Notes under the pieces: generated by a model
The model's database searches: none
What the model saw: the letters and a program-made list of their open reading frames with translations, nothing else
What the model was told of the DNA's origin: nothing
Part shown: positions 1 through 9,239 of the stretch, piece by piece
How positions within the stretch are numbered: the first letter of the stretch is position 1
How the letters are laid out: each line of letters opens with the position of its first letter
Position numbers and translations under genes: made by a program
From: Alphaproteobacteria bacterium
Lineage (GTDB): Bacteria; Pseudomonadota; Alphaproteobacteria; CAJXXZ01; 1604HC
Direction: 5' to 3'
Length of the DNA stretch: 64,000 bases
Assembly (NCBI GenBank): GCA_023898705.1
Contig: CP060235.1
Span: 186,001 to 250,000, forward strand

Positions 1-553
1 TATCCTGCAAATCAAATACAAGATCATCATTACCCACAAACCATTCCCATGCAATATACTTTTGAGTATTTTGAACCTGTCCAGCTTCCTTCACACCAAT
101 CACATTGTGAAGTTTATACAAACTATCATACATATATCGTATATCAGTAGCAAATCTACTTGGATTATTATACAAAATTACTGGTTTATCCAACGTACTA
201 ATTATTGTATCAAAAAAATACTTAACTGATTCAAAGTCAGGCTTTATAAAGTATTGAGGAGACACCAAAACTTTATTGCAATTTCGGTATATATGTGGAT
301 TAAAGTCATGTAAAGATGGACTTGAATAACAACCTATCAACTCCATATCTACAAAATTTTTATTTACATAATTATAAAGTACTAACTTTTCCTCATTACT
401 TAAAACTATGCCTTCTCCCGTTGTTCCTCCAACTACTACACCCTTAACTCCTGAGTTGCGAAGATACTGAACCAATTTGCCAAACGAATCTAAATCTACA
501 TTTCTATTTTCATCAAACGGCGTGATAACCGCTACATAACATTTAGACAACAC
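1..553 (-). CDS. dapA: 4-hydroxy-tetrahydrodipicolinate synthase (partial, C-terminus off the left edge)
   Basis: This enzyme condenses pyruvate with aspartate semialdehyde, the first committed step of the lysine/diaminopimelate pathway. The reading frame is open from a GTG at 553 (or TTG at 550, just after an AGGG) to the window edge, giving 184 codons of a family usually near 290 residues. Visible motifs are GGTTGEG at about residues 42-48, the catalytic tyrosine in LYNNPSR near 134 and the Schiff-base lysine in GVKEAG near 163. It supplies the substrate for the product of dapB (17846-18535), and asd (48089-49063) supplies its own substrate. There is no ATG start, so the exact N-terminus is uncertain. 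Confidence 0.9.
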   Translation of the reverse strand, partial: MLSKCYVAVITPFDENRNVDLDSFGKLVQYLRNSGVKGVVVGGTTGEGIVLSNEEKLVLYNYVNKNFVDMELIGCYSSPSLHDFNPHIYRNCNKVLVSPQYFIKPDFESVKYFFDTIISTLDKPVILYNNPSRFATDIRYMYDSLYKLHNVIGVKEAGQVQNTQKYIAWEWFVGNDDLVFDLQD

Positions 554-689
554 AACCCTATTCTATCAAAAAAATATTAATTATAAATACGAACACACAA
601 TATAAAAAATTACACACAAAGGATCACTCTAATTAAAGGCAAACCAAAAGTACAGGAACAAATTAGTTGCTATGATCACAATCTGAGAA

Positions 690-2108
690 TCACCTACCTA
701 ATAAGATCGCTTCAAACAATTCTTTAACTGTTGGAATCTTAGAACTGCCGTCTGCATTGCGATAAAAAGGATCCTGACTAAATCTATACGCATTACGTCC
801 ACCAAACATTAAATTATCATCTATAGATCCTCCATGAGATATTGAGTGTAATGTTTTATATATACAAAAGGACCTAGGATCTGCAATAAGTCCTGTATTA
901 CCCTCTTCATTGTTTGCCCAATTACTAAACCTACATCTACTTAAACAACCAACACATTTCATTTGATCATACTTAATTTTCTTAGCTTTCTCAGGAGTCA
1001 CAAATACAATAGTTTGATCAGGAGTTAGCATGCCTCTAGTGTATCCTTGATTTTTCCAAGTATTAACATCATCCAAATCTTCTTTAGTCAAAAAGAATAA
1101 ATCTTTACTTAAATTAAATTCTTCAGTAAAGTCATCCTTCTGCACTGTTGAATATGCTACCTGTCTTTCTTCTATCCCCTGTAATTCGCGTAAAAAATCA
1201 TTTTCCACAGCTGATGACCAAAAACCAGTAGGGCTAAATTTATTGACTTTTACATCACCTTCCTTCAATTCAAATAATCTATTCTTCCAAGCATCAGAAA
1301 TCGGACTTTCTTTTGTTAACAGAGGTCTTGTACCAAATTGAAACATGAGAGGTTGCAATAAATCATTATTAATCCAATCAGTTTTATATTCAGACAAATT
1401 CCATACACCACCTGCCACAACAATCGGTATCATCTGTAAACCTAAACTATTCATAGATTCTCTCAATTCAATTACTCTACTTAAGGAATCTCCCCTTTCA
1501 TAAGGATCTTCTTTACTAGTCAAACCCAAATGCCCTCCAGAAACCCAAGGATCTTCGTATACCACAGCTCCCAAGGCATCTTGATATCTTTCATAAGCCT
1601 TTTTCCATAAAATTTTGAATGCACGAGCTGAAGAAACTATTGGATAATAAAATAATTTATATTTAGATACAATCTCACCAAGTTGATAAGGCAATCCAGC
1701 TCCGCAAGTCACCCCATGTAACAAATGTCCAGCTTTTTCTAAAATCCCATATAACATTTCCTTAGTTTTAGCTAACTCCCACAATACGTTTATATTAATA
1801 AAACCATTTCCGTTGGATCTTTCCTTAGCTATCTCAATCTGCGTAACAGTAGCATTAATGGAATGCTCAGCTAATTGTTTTGAGCGCTCATCCCTAGTTG
1901 GTCCGTCAAAATCTTCAATACCCTTAATTTGAACTAATTGTTTAGTACGTACATCCCCATAAACAGCCGAAATAGTCCCTATTCCTCCACAGGCAGCCCA
2001 CGCACCAGAACTTTCACCGTTGGTGGCAGAAATTCCTTTTCCTCCCTCTACTAAAGGATAAATATCCTTGCCACCTATCTTTATCTTATCAACTATGTTC
2101 ACTATCAC
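690..2108 (-). CDS. Nitronate monooxygenase (2-nitropropane dioxygenase) family flavoprotein
   Basis: This 472-residue protein belongs to the FMN-dependent nitronate monooxygenase/FabK-like TIM-barrel family. Family-typical segments include HGVTCGAGLPYQL, YYPIVSSARAF and the glycine-rich VSGGHLGLT. The ATG at 2108 overlaps the 3' end of hflC by 20 nt, so the two are probably co-transcribed. The physiological substrate cannot be read from sequence. Near residue 384 there is a CxxCxxxC cluster (KCVGCLSRC) with another cysteine about 25 residues on, which classical members lack to my knowledge and which could bind a metal or iron-sulfur cluster. The C-terminal extension suggests a distinct subfamily. 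Confidence 0.75.
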   Translation of the reverse strand: MIVNIVDKIKIGGKDIYPLVEGGKGISATNGESSGAWAACGGIGTISAVYGDVRTKQLVQIKGIEDFDGPTRDERSKQLAEHSINATVTQIEIAKERSNGNGFININVLWELAKTKEMLYGILEKAGHLLHGVTCGAGLPYQLGEIVSKYKLFYYPIVSSARAFKILWKKAYERYQDALGAVVYEDPWVSGGHLGLTSKEDPYERGDSLSRVIELRESMNSLGLQMIPIVVAGGVWNLSEYKTDWINNDLLQPLMFQFGTRPLLTKESPISDAWKNRLFELKEGDVKVNKFSPTGFWSSAVENDFLRELQGIEERQVAYSTVQKDDFTEEFNLSKDLFFLTKEDLDDVNTWKNQGYTRGMLTPDQTIVFVTPEKAKKIKYDQMKCVGCLSRCRFSNWANNEEGNTGLIADPRSFCIYKTLHSISHGGSIDDNLMFGGRNAYRFSQDPFYRNADGSSKIPTVKELFEAILLGR

Positions 2109-2970
2109 CTCTATACTTATTTAACAAATCAAAATATGGATGCTTACTAGACAGATAATAACCTACTTTATCATCCAACACTTCTTCGTAGCTTTTCAGT
2201 TGTAACATAAACTTACTAAATTTGCTATCTTTTCTATAAGCTGATTGTAAAAGTTTAATAGCCTTGGCATCAGACTCTCCTCTAATAATCTCGCTTTGTT
2301 TTTTTGCATTTTCTACAATAGAAGATGCTTTTAAATCAGCTTCTGAAACAATTGTTTTATAAATTTCTTCAGCTTTACCTCTCCACTCTTGCGCCTCTTT
2401 GGTTCTATCACTCCTCATACGATCAAAAATAGCATCATAATTTTCAGAAGGAAGTAGAGCTTTCTTGATCCTTACCTCCATCATACCTATACCAAAAACT
2501 TGAACTGCTTTTGCAACTCTCTTATGAATCTTAGATACAATTTCTGCCCTTTTATTTGTAAGCAAATCCTGCAAAGAAACTTTACCTAAAATGTCTCTGA
2601 TATCACCCATAATAATCAACTTTAATCTTCTTGAAGCAGATTCAACATCATATACACTTTTAAAAAACAAAACTGGATTTGATATGTAATATCTTGCAAA
2701 AACATCCACAATAAGTCGTTTTTGATCACCTAAAGTAAGCTCAACTTCTGACACATCGGAATTTAAAACTCTTTTCTCAAAGTGTACTTCCTGTATAAAA
2801 GGAACTTTAAAATATACACCAGGATCGATACATGTTTTAACCAATCTACCAAACTCCGTCACAATAGCTTGTTTAGATTCGTCTAAAACAAATAAGGAAC
2901 ACCTACCAAAAGATACAATTAAAATGAAAAATGTCATCATGGTAAAAATGAAAGTGTTTTTCTTATTCAT
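2089..2970 (-). CDS. hflC: HflC, inner-membrane SPFH/prohibitin-type regulator of FtsH
   Basis: HflC forms with HflK a periplasm-facing membrane complex around the FtsH protease. The product is 293 residues from ATG 2970, which overlaps the hflK TGA as ATGA and follows AGGAG. A longer reading from 2994 exists, but the overlap favours 2970. It has one N-terminal membrane segment at about residues 6-24, then the SPFH core (QAIVTEFGRL, GVYFKVPF). An alanine/lysine-rich helical region follows (KAEEIYKTIVSEAD, RGESDAKAIKLL). Adjacency to hflK supports the call. Confidence 0.92.
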   Translation of the reverse strand: MNKKNTFIFTMMTFFILIVSFGRCSLFVLDESKQAIVTEFGRLVKTCIDPGVYFKVPFIQEVHFEKRVLNSDVSEVELTLGDQKRLIVDVFARYYISNPVLFFKSVYDVESASRRLKLIIMGDIRDILGKVSLQDLLTNKRAEIVSKIHKRVAKAVQVFGIGMMEVRIKKALLPSENYDAIFDRMRSDRTKEAQEWRGKAEEIYKTIVSEADLKASSIVENAKKQSEIIRGESDAKAIKLLQSAYRKDSKFSKFMLQLKSYEEVLDDKVGYYLSSKHPYFDLLNKYRGDSEHS

Positions 2971-4109
2971 TTGATTTTCTCCTGTAACAAACATGCATTA
3001 GTCTCACTCAGCAACATACATTTCGTATCAATCACATTGATAAATCTAGCATTCTTAAAAACTTTATTCATAGCTTCAAAAAACAATATATCAGAAGTCA
3101 CTATCTTATCAAACGAATATGCATGTAACTTTTGCAAAAATGCTTTAACTTGTCCCTCAGCGCTTGCTATACGGGCAATTTTATACTCTTCAGCTTTATT
3201 AATTATAAAAGTTGCTTCACCTCTAGCTTTAGGTATAACAAAATTTGCATAACTCTCAGCTTTGTTCTTCTGTGTTTCACATTCAACCTTTGCTTTTTGA
3301 ACATCTCTATAAGAATCTATTACAGAATCAGGAGGATCAATTTTACCCATTTGTACATCAACAACTTCTATGCCAATATTGTAAGAATTAATCAAGTCAC
3401 TCAAGGAAGCTTTAACTTTTTTGCCCACACTATCCCTACCTATAGTCAAACATTCCTCCGCATTATGGTTCGCTACAGTCTGTCTAGCTATGCTCTCCGT
3501 CGCTACACGCAAAATACACTCAGGATCTTTCGCTTTAAAGACATATTGTCTTAAGTCAGAAATTTTCCAAAATACGGTCAGAAATACAGAAAGCATGTTT
3601 TCATCTTTCGTTAACATATGTCCATCTGAATTTCTTAAATCACCTGTATTAATTTTGTTTACTTTTGTAACATCTCTAATTATGACCTTATCTATAAAAT
3701 TAGGAAATTTCCAATACCATCCAGGCTTTTTAGTCTCATGTACGACACCAAGCCTGACAAGAACAGCTTCTTCATTCAAACCTACAAAATAAAATCCTTC
3801 ATACACAAAATAACCAAATAAAAGTGAAAAGACTACATATTTAACATACTTATTATAATTAGACTTTTTCAAACTAATTATAAAATCAAATATTTTTTGG
3901 TTATCGCGATATAAATTACCAACAAAACCATTTGAATTGAAATTGCTAGGGCTATTCATAACCAAACCAGTTAAAAATACAAAAAACACTAACAAAAGAA
4001 AAGACGCCATACTTAGCTTAAAAGCAAAAGAAATCAATATAAAAGGAACAAACCACACAAATGAGTCTACCATAAAGCTATAGCATGATAAAGTGCTACT
4101 CGCCCTCAC
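2967..4109 (-). CDS. hflK: HflK, inner-membrane SPFH-family partner of HflC
   Basis: This SPFH-family subunit pairs with HflC to modulate FtsH. The core is clear: a transmembrane segment (YVVFSLLFGYFVYEGFYFV), then LNEEAVLVRLG, PGWYWKFPNFID and the helical tail ending in QEKIK. The start is uncertain. The longest reading begins with GTG 4109, 16 nt after the glmS stop, and adds about 50 mostly hydrophobic residues. ATG 4073 or ATG 3959 (MNSPSNFNSNG) are alternatives, and the last would give the usual soluble N-terminus. No strong ribosome-binding site separates them. The pair lies in a minus-strand run with glmU-glmS upstream. Confidence 0.9.
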   Translation of the reverse strand: MRASSTLSCYSFMVDSFVWFVPFILISFAFKLSMASFLLLVFFVFLTGLVMNSPSNFNSNGFVGNLYRDNQKIFDFIISLKKSNYNKYVKYVVFSLLFGYFVYEGFYFVGLNEEAVLVRLGVVHETKKPGWYWKFPNFIDKVIIRDVTKVNKINTGDLRNSDGHMLTKDENMLSVFLTVFWKISDLRQYVFKAKDPECILRVATESIARQTVANHNAEECLTIGRDSVGKKVKASLSDLINSYNIGIEVVDVQMGKIDPPDSVIDSYRDVQKAKVECETQKNKAESYANFVIPKARGEATFIINKAEEYKIARIASAEGQVKAFLQKLHAYSFDKIVTSDILFFEAMNKVFKNARFINVIDTKCMLLSETNACLLQEKIK

Positions 4110-4125
4110 AGTAGATCAAAAATTT

Positions 4126-5943
4126 TTATTCCACTGTAACAGATTTAGCTAAATTCCTAGGCATATCTATAGAATTACCTTTTCTTAAAGCAATATTATA
4201 TGCAATCCATTGCATAGGAAGCACATACAAAAATGGACATAAATCCTCTGATACATGAGGCATCTTAATTGTACAAGTTACATTAGGGAACTCTTCCACT
4301 TTGTCAGTAAATACAATGATTTTTCCGCCCCTACTTTGCACTTCTTCTATTGAAGAGACCATTTTTTTCCATAGTTTGCTGGTAGATGGTGCTAAAAATA
4401 TTGTGGCCTGCGCTGCATCTTTTTCCCCATCTATCATCGCAAGTGGACCATGCTTCAATTCACTTGCACTAAATCCTTCAGCATGCACATAACCCAATTC
4501 TTTTATCTTCAGTGCTCCCTCCTGAGCTATAGGAATCAGAATACCTTTGGATAATACGAATAAACTGTTGACGTTTGTACAAATATCAACCACGGCTTTT
4601 GTAAGATTAGGTAATTCTTCAATTAATTGGGACATAACATCAAATAATTCAATTAGCTCATCATGAACTCTAATACCAGCAAGTTTATTTGCCCATAAAA
4701 ATAATGATAGCATTTGTCCAGTCATAGCCTTGGTTGATGCTACGCTAATTTCTTGCCCTACAAACGTAGGAACCACATAATCAACACTCCTAGCAAGAGT
4801 ACTTCCAAGCGTGTTTACAAATCCCAATTTTTGTATTTTTGCATCTGAAGGAATTTTATTCAAAACAGAAAGAGTATCAGCTGTTTCTCCTGATTGAGAA
4901 AGAAATACAACGGAAGACTCATAGCCAGGAACATAAGCCCATTCTGAAGCCATAGTATGTCTGCACAATATTTTTGCATACTTTTCAATCCAGTATTTAC
5001 CTACACATCCAGCAAGATATGCACTTCCACATCCAACAATATCAACTATATTTGGCCTGGTTCCAGCCCACTCGAATGTATTATTCAATTTATGTAATGC
5101 AGTGGATAAGACCATAGGCTGAGTATAGAATTCATACTCAAACCAAGTGTCATAACCTTCTTTGACTATTTTTGCTGCCTTCCCTATGCATCTCTTTTCG
5201 CTAACTTTACCTTGATATATCTTATATTCGCCTATCGCTATATGGCCATATTGTCCGTCTTGTATATCAATTACGTGTTCAGCAAATGCAGACATCGAAA
5301 CACAATCTGAAGCAATAGAAGCAAAATCATCTGTCACTGCTATAGATAGTGGACTTAAGCCTTTTCTAGCAAAAAATATCTTCCCGCTATCATATAAATC
5401 AAGTAATGCTATTGCAAAAGATCCTTCTAAGATTGCAAACAATTTTTCAAATATATATCTCCATTTTTTTTCTGAATCACACAAAGGCTTTAACAGTTCA
5501 TGTTCCTCAAGTACTCCACCTGAGCTACACCCATTATTATCTTCATATTCCTTATAAAATTTATCTATTAACAACAAAATACACTCCGTATCAGAGTTGG
5601 TCTGCCAATCATAATAATCATGCGCATCTTTGATTTCCTTCGCATTTTCAATAATACCATTATGCACTATAGCTATATTATTCTTAATTAAAGGATGTGC
5701 ATTCTTTAAATTGATACAGCCATGAGTTGCCCAACGGGTATGACCCATACCAATTTTACCTATAGACCCATCTTTCTTAAGTTTTTCTATGGAACCAACC
5801 TGTTTATTGATTACAAATTTTCCTTCCACATTTACAACTATTCCACATGAATCATATCCTCTATACTGCAAAAATTCTAAGCCTTCATATATTTTGTTAT
5901 AAACATCTTCATTTTTATGGATTATAGCAATCAAGCCACACAT
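4126..5943 (-). CDS. glmS: Glutamine--fructose-6-phosphate aminotransferase (isomerizing)
   Basis: GlmS makes glucosamine-6-phosphate for UDP-GlcNAc, and so for peptidoglycan and lipid A. I chose ATG 5943 because it yields Met-Cys-Gly: the cysteine exposed after Met removal is the glutaminase nucleophile, and AGGAGA sits just upstream. The resulting 605 residues match the family. The glutaminase domain shows GHTRWATHG and HNGIIEN. Two SIS domains follow (GCGSAYLAG, LSQSGETADTL), and the C-terminus LAKSVTVE is canonical. The start lies 1 nt past the glmU stop, so the two genes for adjacent pathway steps form an operon. No glmS-ribozyme-like leader is seen. Confidence 0.97.
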   Translation of the reverse strand: MCGLIAIIHKNEDVYNKIYEGLEFLQYRGYDSCGIVVNVEGKFVINKQVGSIEKLKKDGSIGKIGMGHTRWATHGCINLKNAHPLIKNNIAIVHNGIIENAKEIKDAHDYYDWQTNSDTECILLLIDKFYKEYEDNNGCSSGGVLEEHELLKPLCDSEKKWRYIFEKLFAILEGSFAIALLDLYDSGKIFFARKGLSPLSIAVTDDFASIASDCVSMSAFAEHVIDIQDGQYGHIAIGEYKIYQGKVSEKRCIGKAAKIVKEGYDTWFEYEFYTQPMVLSTALHKLNNTFEWAGTRPNIVDIVGCGSAYLAGCVGKYWIEKYAKILCRHTMASEWAYVPGYESSVVFLSQSGETADTLSVLNKIPSDAKIQKLGFVNTLGSTLARSVDYVVPTFVGQEISVASTKAMTGQMLSLFLWANKLAGIRVHDELIELFDVMSQLIEELPNLTKAVVDICTNVNSLFVLSKGILIPIAQEGALKIKELGYVHAEGFSASELKHGPLAMIDGEKDAAQATIFLAPSTSKLWKKMVSSIEEVQSRGGKIIVFTDKVEEFPNVTCTIKMPHVSEDLCPFLYVLPMQWIAYNIALRKGNSIDMPRNLAKSVTVE

Positions 5944-5944
5944 A

Positions 5945-7189
5945 TTAACTCTTTCTCCTGTACTCTTTTTGTTCAGATCTAGACACCGCCAAAGAACCTT
6001 TAGTAACATTTTTGGTAATCACACTTCCAGCACCAATTATAGCATCATCTCCTATATCAACTGGGGAAACATAAGTTGTATTAGCTCCTAAAAAGCTGTT
6101 TTTACCAACAATACTTTTATGTTTCATTTTGCCATCATAATTACAAAATACTGTCCCAGCACCTATGTTAGCATTCTCCTTCACTTCTACGTTTCCGATG
6201 TAACTCAAATGTTTAGATTTAGAACCTTTACCCATAATACTATCTTTAATTTCTACAAATGCTCCTAATGTTACATTAGATTCTAAATATGTGCCAGATC
6301 TAATATGTGCAAAAGGACCTATTATGGAGCCACTTCCAATAAAACAATCCTCAACATAAGAAAAAGGTTTTATTACGCAATCGGAATGGACATCTACTTT
6401 TCCGTTAAAAACAACATAAGGACCTATCGTCACTTGACCATGTATAGTAGTGTCGTATGACAATAGTACTGAATCTATATCCATAAAAATAGCTCCATTA
6501 CAAATTGCTCTCTCTTTAAGCTTACTTTGTACCAAGCTAGAAACAATTCTGTATTCTTGTAATGTGTTGATTCCTACATCATATTTACACTCACACATAG
6601 CAACCTTGAACCCAAACTCATTGGCTAAACGCACACACTCAGTTAAGTAGTATTCTCCATTAATCTCTGGAATTTTGCTTAGCAAATCATAAAAAATACC
6701 TCCCTTACACAACATCCACCCTGCGTTACGAAATTCGGTATTCGTATTAGAAACTGTACTTTCCTCTATACTTTTAACCGCTCCATTTTCAATCATAATT
6801 CTACCGTAATTATGATTACCGTTTTCTCTTACACCACCTATGACAAGATCATGATCAATTAATTTTTCAAATGCCAATTTAATATCATCAATATCAACTA
6901 ACGGACAGTCCCCCAAAAGCACCAAAACATCTTCTTGCATAGCAGCCCGAACAACAGACCTTACAGCTGCACCGGTACCATAAGCATTTTGCTGTTTATG
7001 AATCTTACATCCGAATTTGGCAAAATCTTTCTCATCATTAACGACTAAATTAATTTCACTTATTCCCAATTTTTTACATAACTCAATTGGGTATTCAACG
7101 ACGTGCCTACCCCACAAATTAGCCAATAATTTAGACTGCTTCCCAAACCTAGTTCCAGAACCAGCCGCTAAAACTACTGCTATAGCCAT
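5945..7189 (-). CDS. glmU: Bifunctional UDP-GlcNAc pyrophosphorylase / glucosamine-1-phosphate acetyltransferase
   Basis: GlmU acetylates glucosamine-1-phosphate and transfers UMP to give UDP-GlcNAc. At 414 residues from ATG 7189 it is shorter than the usual ~455. The N-terminal nucleotidyltransferase shows VLAAGSGTRFGKQSKLLA, GDCPLVD and the asparagine in VGIN. The C-terminal half is a left-handed beta-helix of hexapeptide repeats with the catalytic histidine region KHLSYIGN and NIGAGTVFCNYDG. A TTG at 7204 would add five residues, but ATG 7189 gives the standard start. It is tightly coupled to glmS. No GlmM is present in this window. Confidence 0.95.
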   Translation of the reverse strand: MAIAVVLAAGSGTRFGKQSKLLANLWGRHVVEYPIELCKKLGISEINLVVNDEKDFAKFGCKIHKQQNAYGTGAAVRSVVRAAMQEDVLVLLGDCPLVDIDDIKLAFEKLIDHDLVIGGVRENGNHNYGRIMIENGAVKSIEESTVSNTNTEFRNAGWMLCKGGIFYDLLSKIPEINGEYYLTECVRLANEFGFKVAMCECKYDVGINTLQEYRIVSSLVQSKLKERAICNGAIFMDIDSVLLSYDTTIHGQVTIGPYVVFNGKVDVHSDCVIKPFSYVEDCFIGSGSIIGPFAHIRSGTYLESNVTLGAFVEIKDSIMGKGSKSKHLSYIGNVEVKENANIGAGTVFCNYDGKMKHKSIVGKNSFLGANTTYVSPVDIGDDAIIGAGSVITKNVTKGSLAVSRSEQKEYRRKS

Positions 7190-7307
7190 ATGTATTTTAT
7201 ACAATCAAACCAACAAAATTGCAATAATGCTTACTAATATTTATGTATTCACGAGTTATAAATACTACTCTTCTAGTAAAATATAAGTTATTGACCAATG
7301 AGTTATC

Positions 7308-8582
7308 TTAAACTATCATGTTCTTTATTTTATTTACTTCTGTAATTATTTTATCTTCTTTTTTCAAGTCCATTTCTACTTTTCGAATACTATACAAAGC
7401 AGTAGTGTGATCCTTACCACCAAGCAATCTACCTATATCTGGCAAAGAACTATCTGTTAATTCCCTGCACAAATACATTGCAATCTGTCTGGGCTTCAAT
7501 ATTTCCTTTTTTCTAGATTTAGAACATAAATCTTCTTTGGCAAGTTTATAATGCAAGCAGATGGCATCAATAATCATATCACTAGTGATTATCGTCTTCT
7601 CCTTAACAAATTCTTTCAAGATACCTTTAACGGTATCCAAATCTAAATCTTTATTAAATAAATCAACATAAGCTATCACTCGTCTCAAAGCACCGCCAAG
7701 CTCTCTAATGCTGTTCTTCACATTTTCAGCAATAAATTGCAATATTTCATCGCTAATATTAATTCCAATTGCTTTTTCTTTTAAGATACTGAATCTCAAT
7801 TCGTAATTAGCAGGATGTATATTGACTACCAACCCACTTCCTAATCTGGATCTCAGTCTTTCTTCAATGCCAGACAATTCAGATGGAGCCTTATCTGCTG
7901 AAATAACCAATTGTTTACCTTGTGTAATCAAATACACAAAGGTATGAAAAAACTCTTCTTGTGTAGATTCTTTACCAGATAAAAATTGAAAATCATCTAT
8001 CATCAAAACATCAAATGATCGTAAATCTTCCTTAAAAATCATCATATTGCCATTCTTCAAAGCATTAATAAATTTCAACATAAACTGCTCAGCAGAAAGG
8101 TAGCAAATTGATTTGTCAGTATAATTATTCCTTACATACCACCCGATAGAATTCATTAAATGGGTCTTACCTAAGCCAACAGGACCATATAAAAACAGTG
8201 GATTAAAATGCATGTCTTTACCCAAAGATTCTGCTACCCTCAACGAGGAAGTAAAAGCCATCTCATTAGAACTTCCACGTACGAAAGTATCAAATCTCAT
8301 CTCTTTATCCAATGGTAATGAATACGGATCCACCTTGTTTTTAGTCTTAGAAACTGATTTCTGCCTGATAGAAAAGTTCACAGATAAACCAATCTGTGAG
8401 GCTGCTTTTTCTACAACATCTAAATAATGAGTAGAAATCCAATCAAATGAAAACTTATTAGCTGCATAAATCCGCAATAAAGAACCATCAAGCTCAAAAT
8501 CCAAATTGACAAACCAACTATCAACTACAGATTTGCCTAACTTTTTACTTAACGTTTCTAATATGGAATCCCATTCTTTCAT
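7308..8582 (-). CDS. dnaA: Chromosomal replication initiator protein DnaA
   Basis: DnaA is the AAA+ initiator that binds DnaA boxes at the origin and opens DNA. The 424-residue product has a short domain I (WDSILETLSKKLG, DSWFVNL), Walker A GPVGLGKTHL, Walker B DVLMIDDFQFL and sensor residues. The C-terminal helix-turn-helix signature is LPDIGRLLGGKDHTTALYSI. ATG 8582 shares its A with the rpsT TGA stop, so translation is probably coupled; TTG 8585 is a less likely start. The rpsT-dnaA order is common in alphaproteobacteria. I saw no DnaA boxes in the spaces flanking this gene, but one occurs at 31680-31688. Confidence 0.97.
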   Translation of the reverse strand: MKEWDSILETLSKKLGKSVVDSWFVNLDFELDGSLLRIYAANKFSFDWISTHYLDVVEKAASQIGLSVNFSIRQKSVSKTKNKVDPYSLPLDKEMRFDTFVRGSSNEMAFTSSLRVAESLGKDMHFNPLFLYGPVGLGKTHLMNSIGWYVRNNYTDKSICYLSAEQFMLKFINALKNGNMMIFKEDLRSFDVLMIDDFQFLSGKESTQEEFFHTFVYLITQGKQLVISADKAPSELSGIEERLRSRLGSGLVVNIHPANYELRFSILKEKAIGINISDEILQFIAENVKNSIRELGGALRRVIAYVDLFNKDLDLDTVKGILKEFVKEKTIITSDMIIDAICLHYKLAKEDLCSKSRKKEILKPRQIAMYLCRELTDSSLPDIGRLLGGKDHTTALYSIRKVEMDLKKEDKIITEVNKIKNMIV

Positions 8583-8851
8583 CAATATACGCTGTTAACT
8601 TGCTTATGTAATCTACCAATTAATCTCGATGAGTTACCATGGTGAACTATACCTTTAGAGCCGCATTTATCTGCATAGGCTTGTATATTTACCAACATCG
8701 ATTTGGCAACTTCAGCATTGCTTTCTTTAGCATGCAAGTAACTCTTCAAGCCTTTAACCAAAGTTTTCAATCTTCTGAGCTTACTCTTATTGTCAGCTCT
8801 GACTTTTGTATCTCTGCGTAATCGTTTTTTTGTAGATTTATGATTAGCCAT
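8582..8851 (-). CDS. rpsT: 30S ribosomal protein S20
   Basis: This is ribosomal protein bS20 of the small subunit. The 89-residue basic protein starts MANHKSTKKRLRRD and carries the family's central lysine/arginine-rich helix and the late GIVHHGNSSRLIGRL segment. GAGGT lies before ATG 8851 as a good ribosome-binding site. Its stop overlaps the dnaA start by one base. The space 8852-8988 holds no other gene that I can see. Confidence 0.96.
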   Translation of the reverse strand: MANHKSTKKRLRRDTKVRADNKSKLRRLKTLVKGLKSYLHAKESNAEVAKSMLVNIQAYADKCGSKGIVHHGNSSRLIGRLHKQVNSVY

Positions 8852-8988
8852 TATTTACCTCATTAAACATCAAAAGACATTCTACAACATATTTGTCAAT
8901 CAATAAACATCTATTACAAAATTTCTTTAAATTACAAAAAAGAGATGAACACCAGGAGTAAACTAATCCAATTACTTCTCAGCTGAAA

Positions 8989-9075
8989 CGGATAGAGTGG
9001 GATTCGAACCCACGAGATGCTTACACATCTGCCGGTTTTCAAGACCGGTGCTTTCGACCGCTCAGCCATCTATCC
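8989..9075 (-). tRNA. tRNA-Ser (UGA anticodon)
   Basis: Read on the minus strand, this is an 87-nt class II tRNA. The acceptor stem GGATAGA pairs with TCTATCC, with discriminator G. The D-arm is GCTGAG, the anticodon loop CTTGAAA gives anticodon TGA, and there is a long serine-type variable arm (CAGATGTG-TAAGCATCT). The T-arm is GTGGGTTCGAATCCCAC. CCA is not encoded. TATGAT, about 10-15 nt upstream of the 5' end, could be the -10 element. The surrounding 8852-9239 gap holds nothing else I can identify. Confidence 0.95.
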
Positions 9076-9239
9076 GCTTAACACTGTATCATAAATTATT
9101 ACAACATTTAATAACCAAAATAAAATTTTTTTCCTAAATAACTTATAAAACTCTATCTACAAAACAAATATAGTGCAATTCAATAAAGGCTCGGCTACTC
9201 GTTATTGCAATACTAATCAGACTTTTATAGATAGAAAAC

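Noticed and set aside
2971..3792. Several plus-strand open frames inside hflK
   Set aside because: They are antisense to a well-supported gene, overlap each other and lack motifs or start signals.
7190..7307. Space between glmU and dnaA considered as an origin
   Set aside because: No DnaA-box-like sequence or distinct inverted repeats were found there, and flanking genes are co-oriented rather than divergent.
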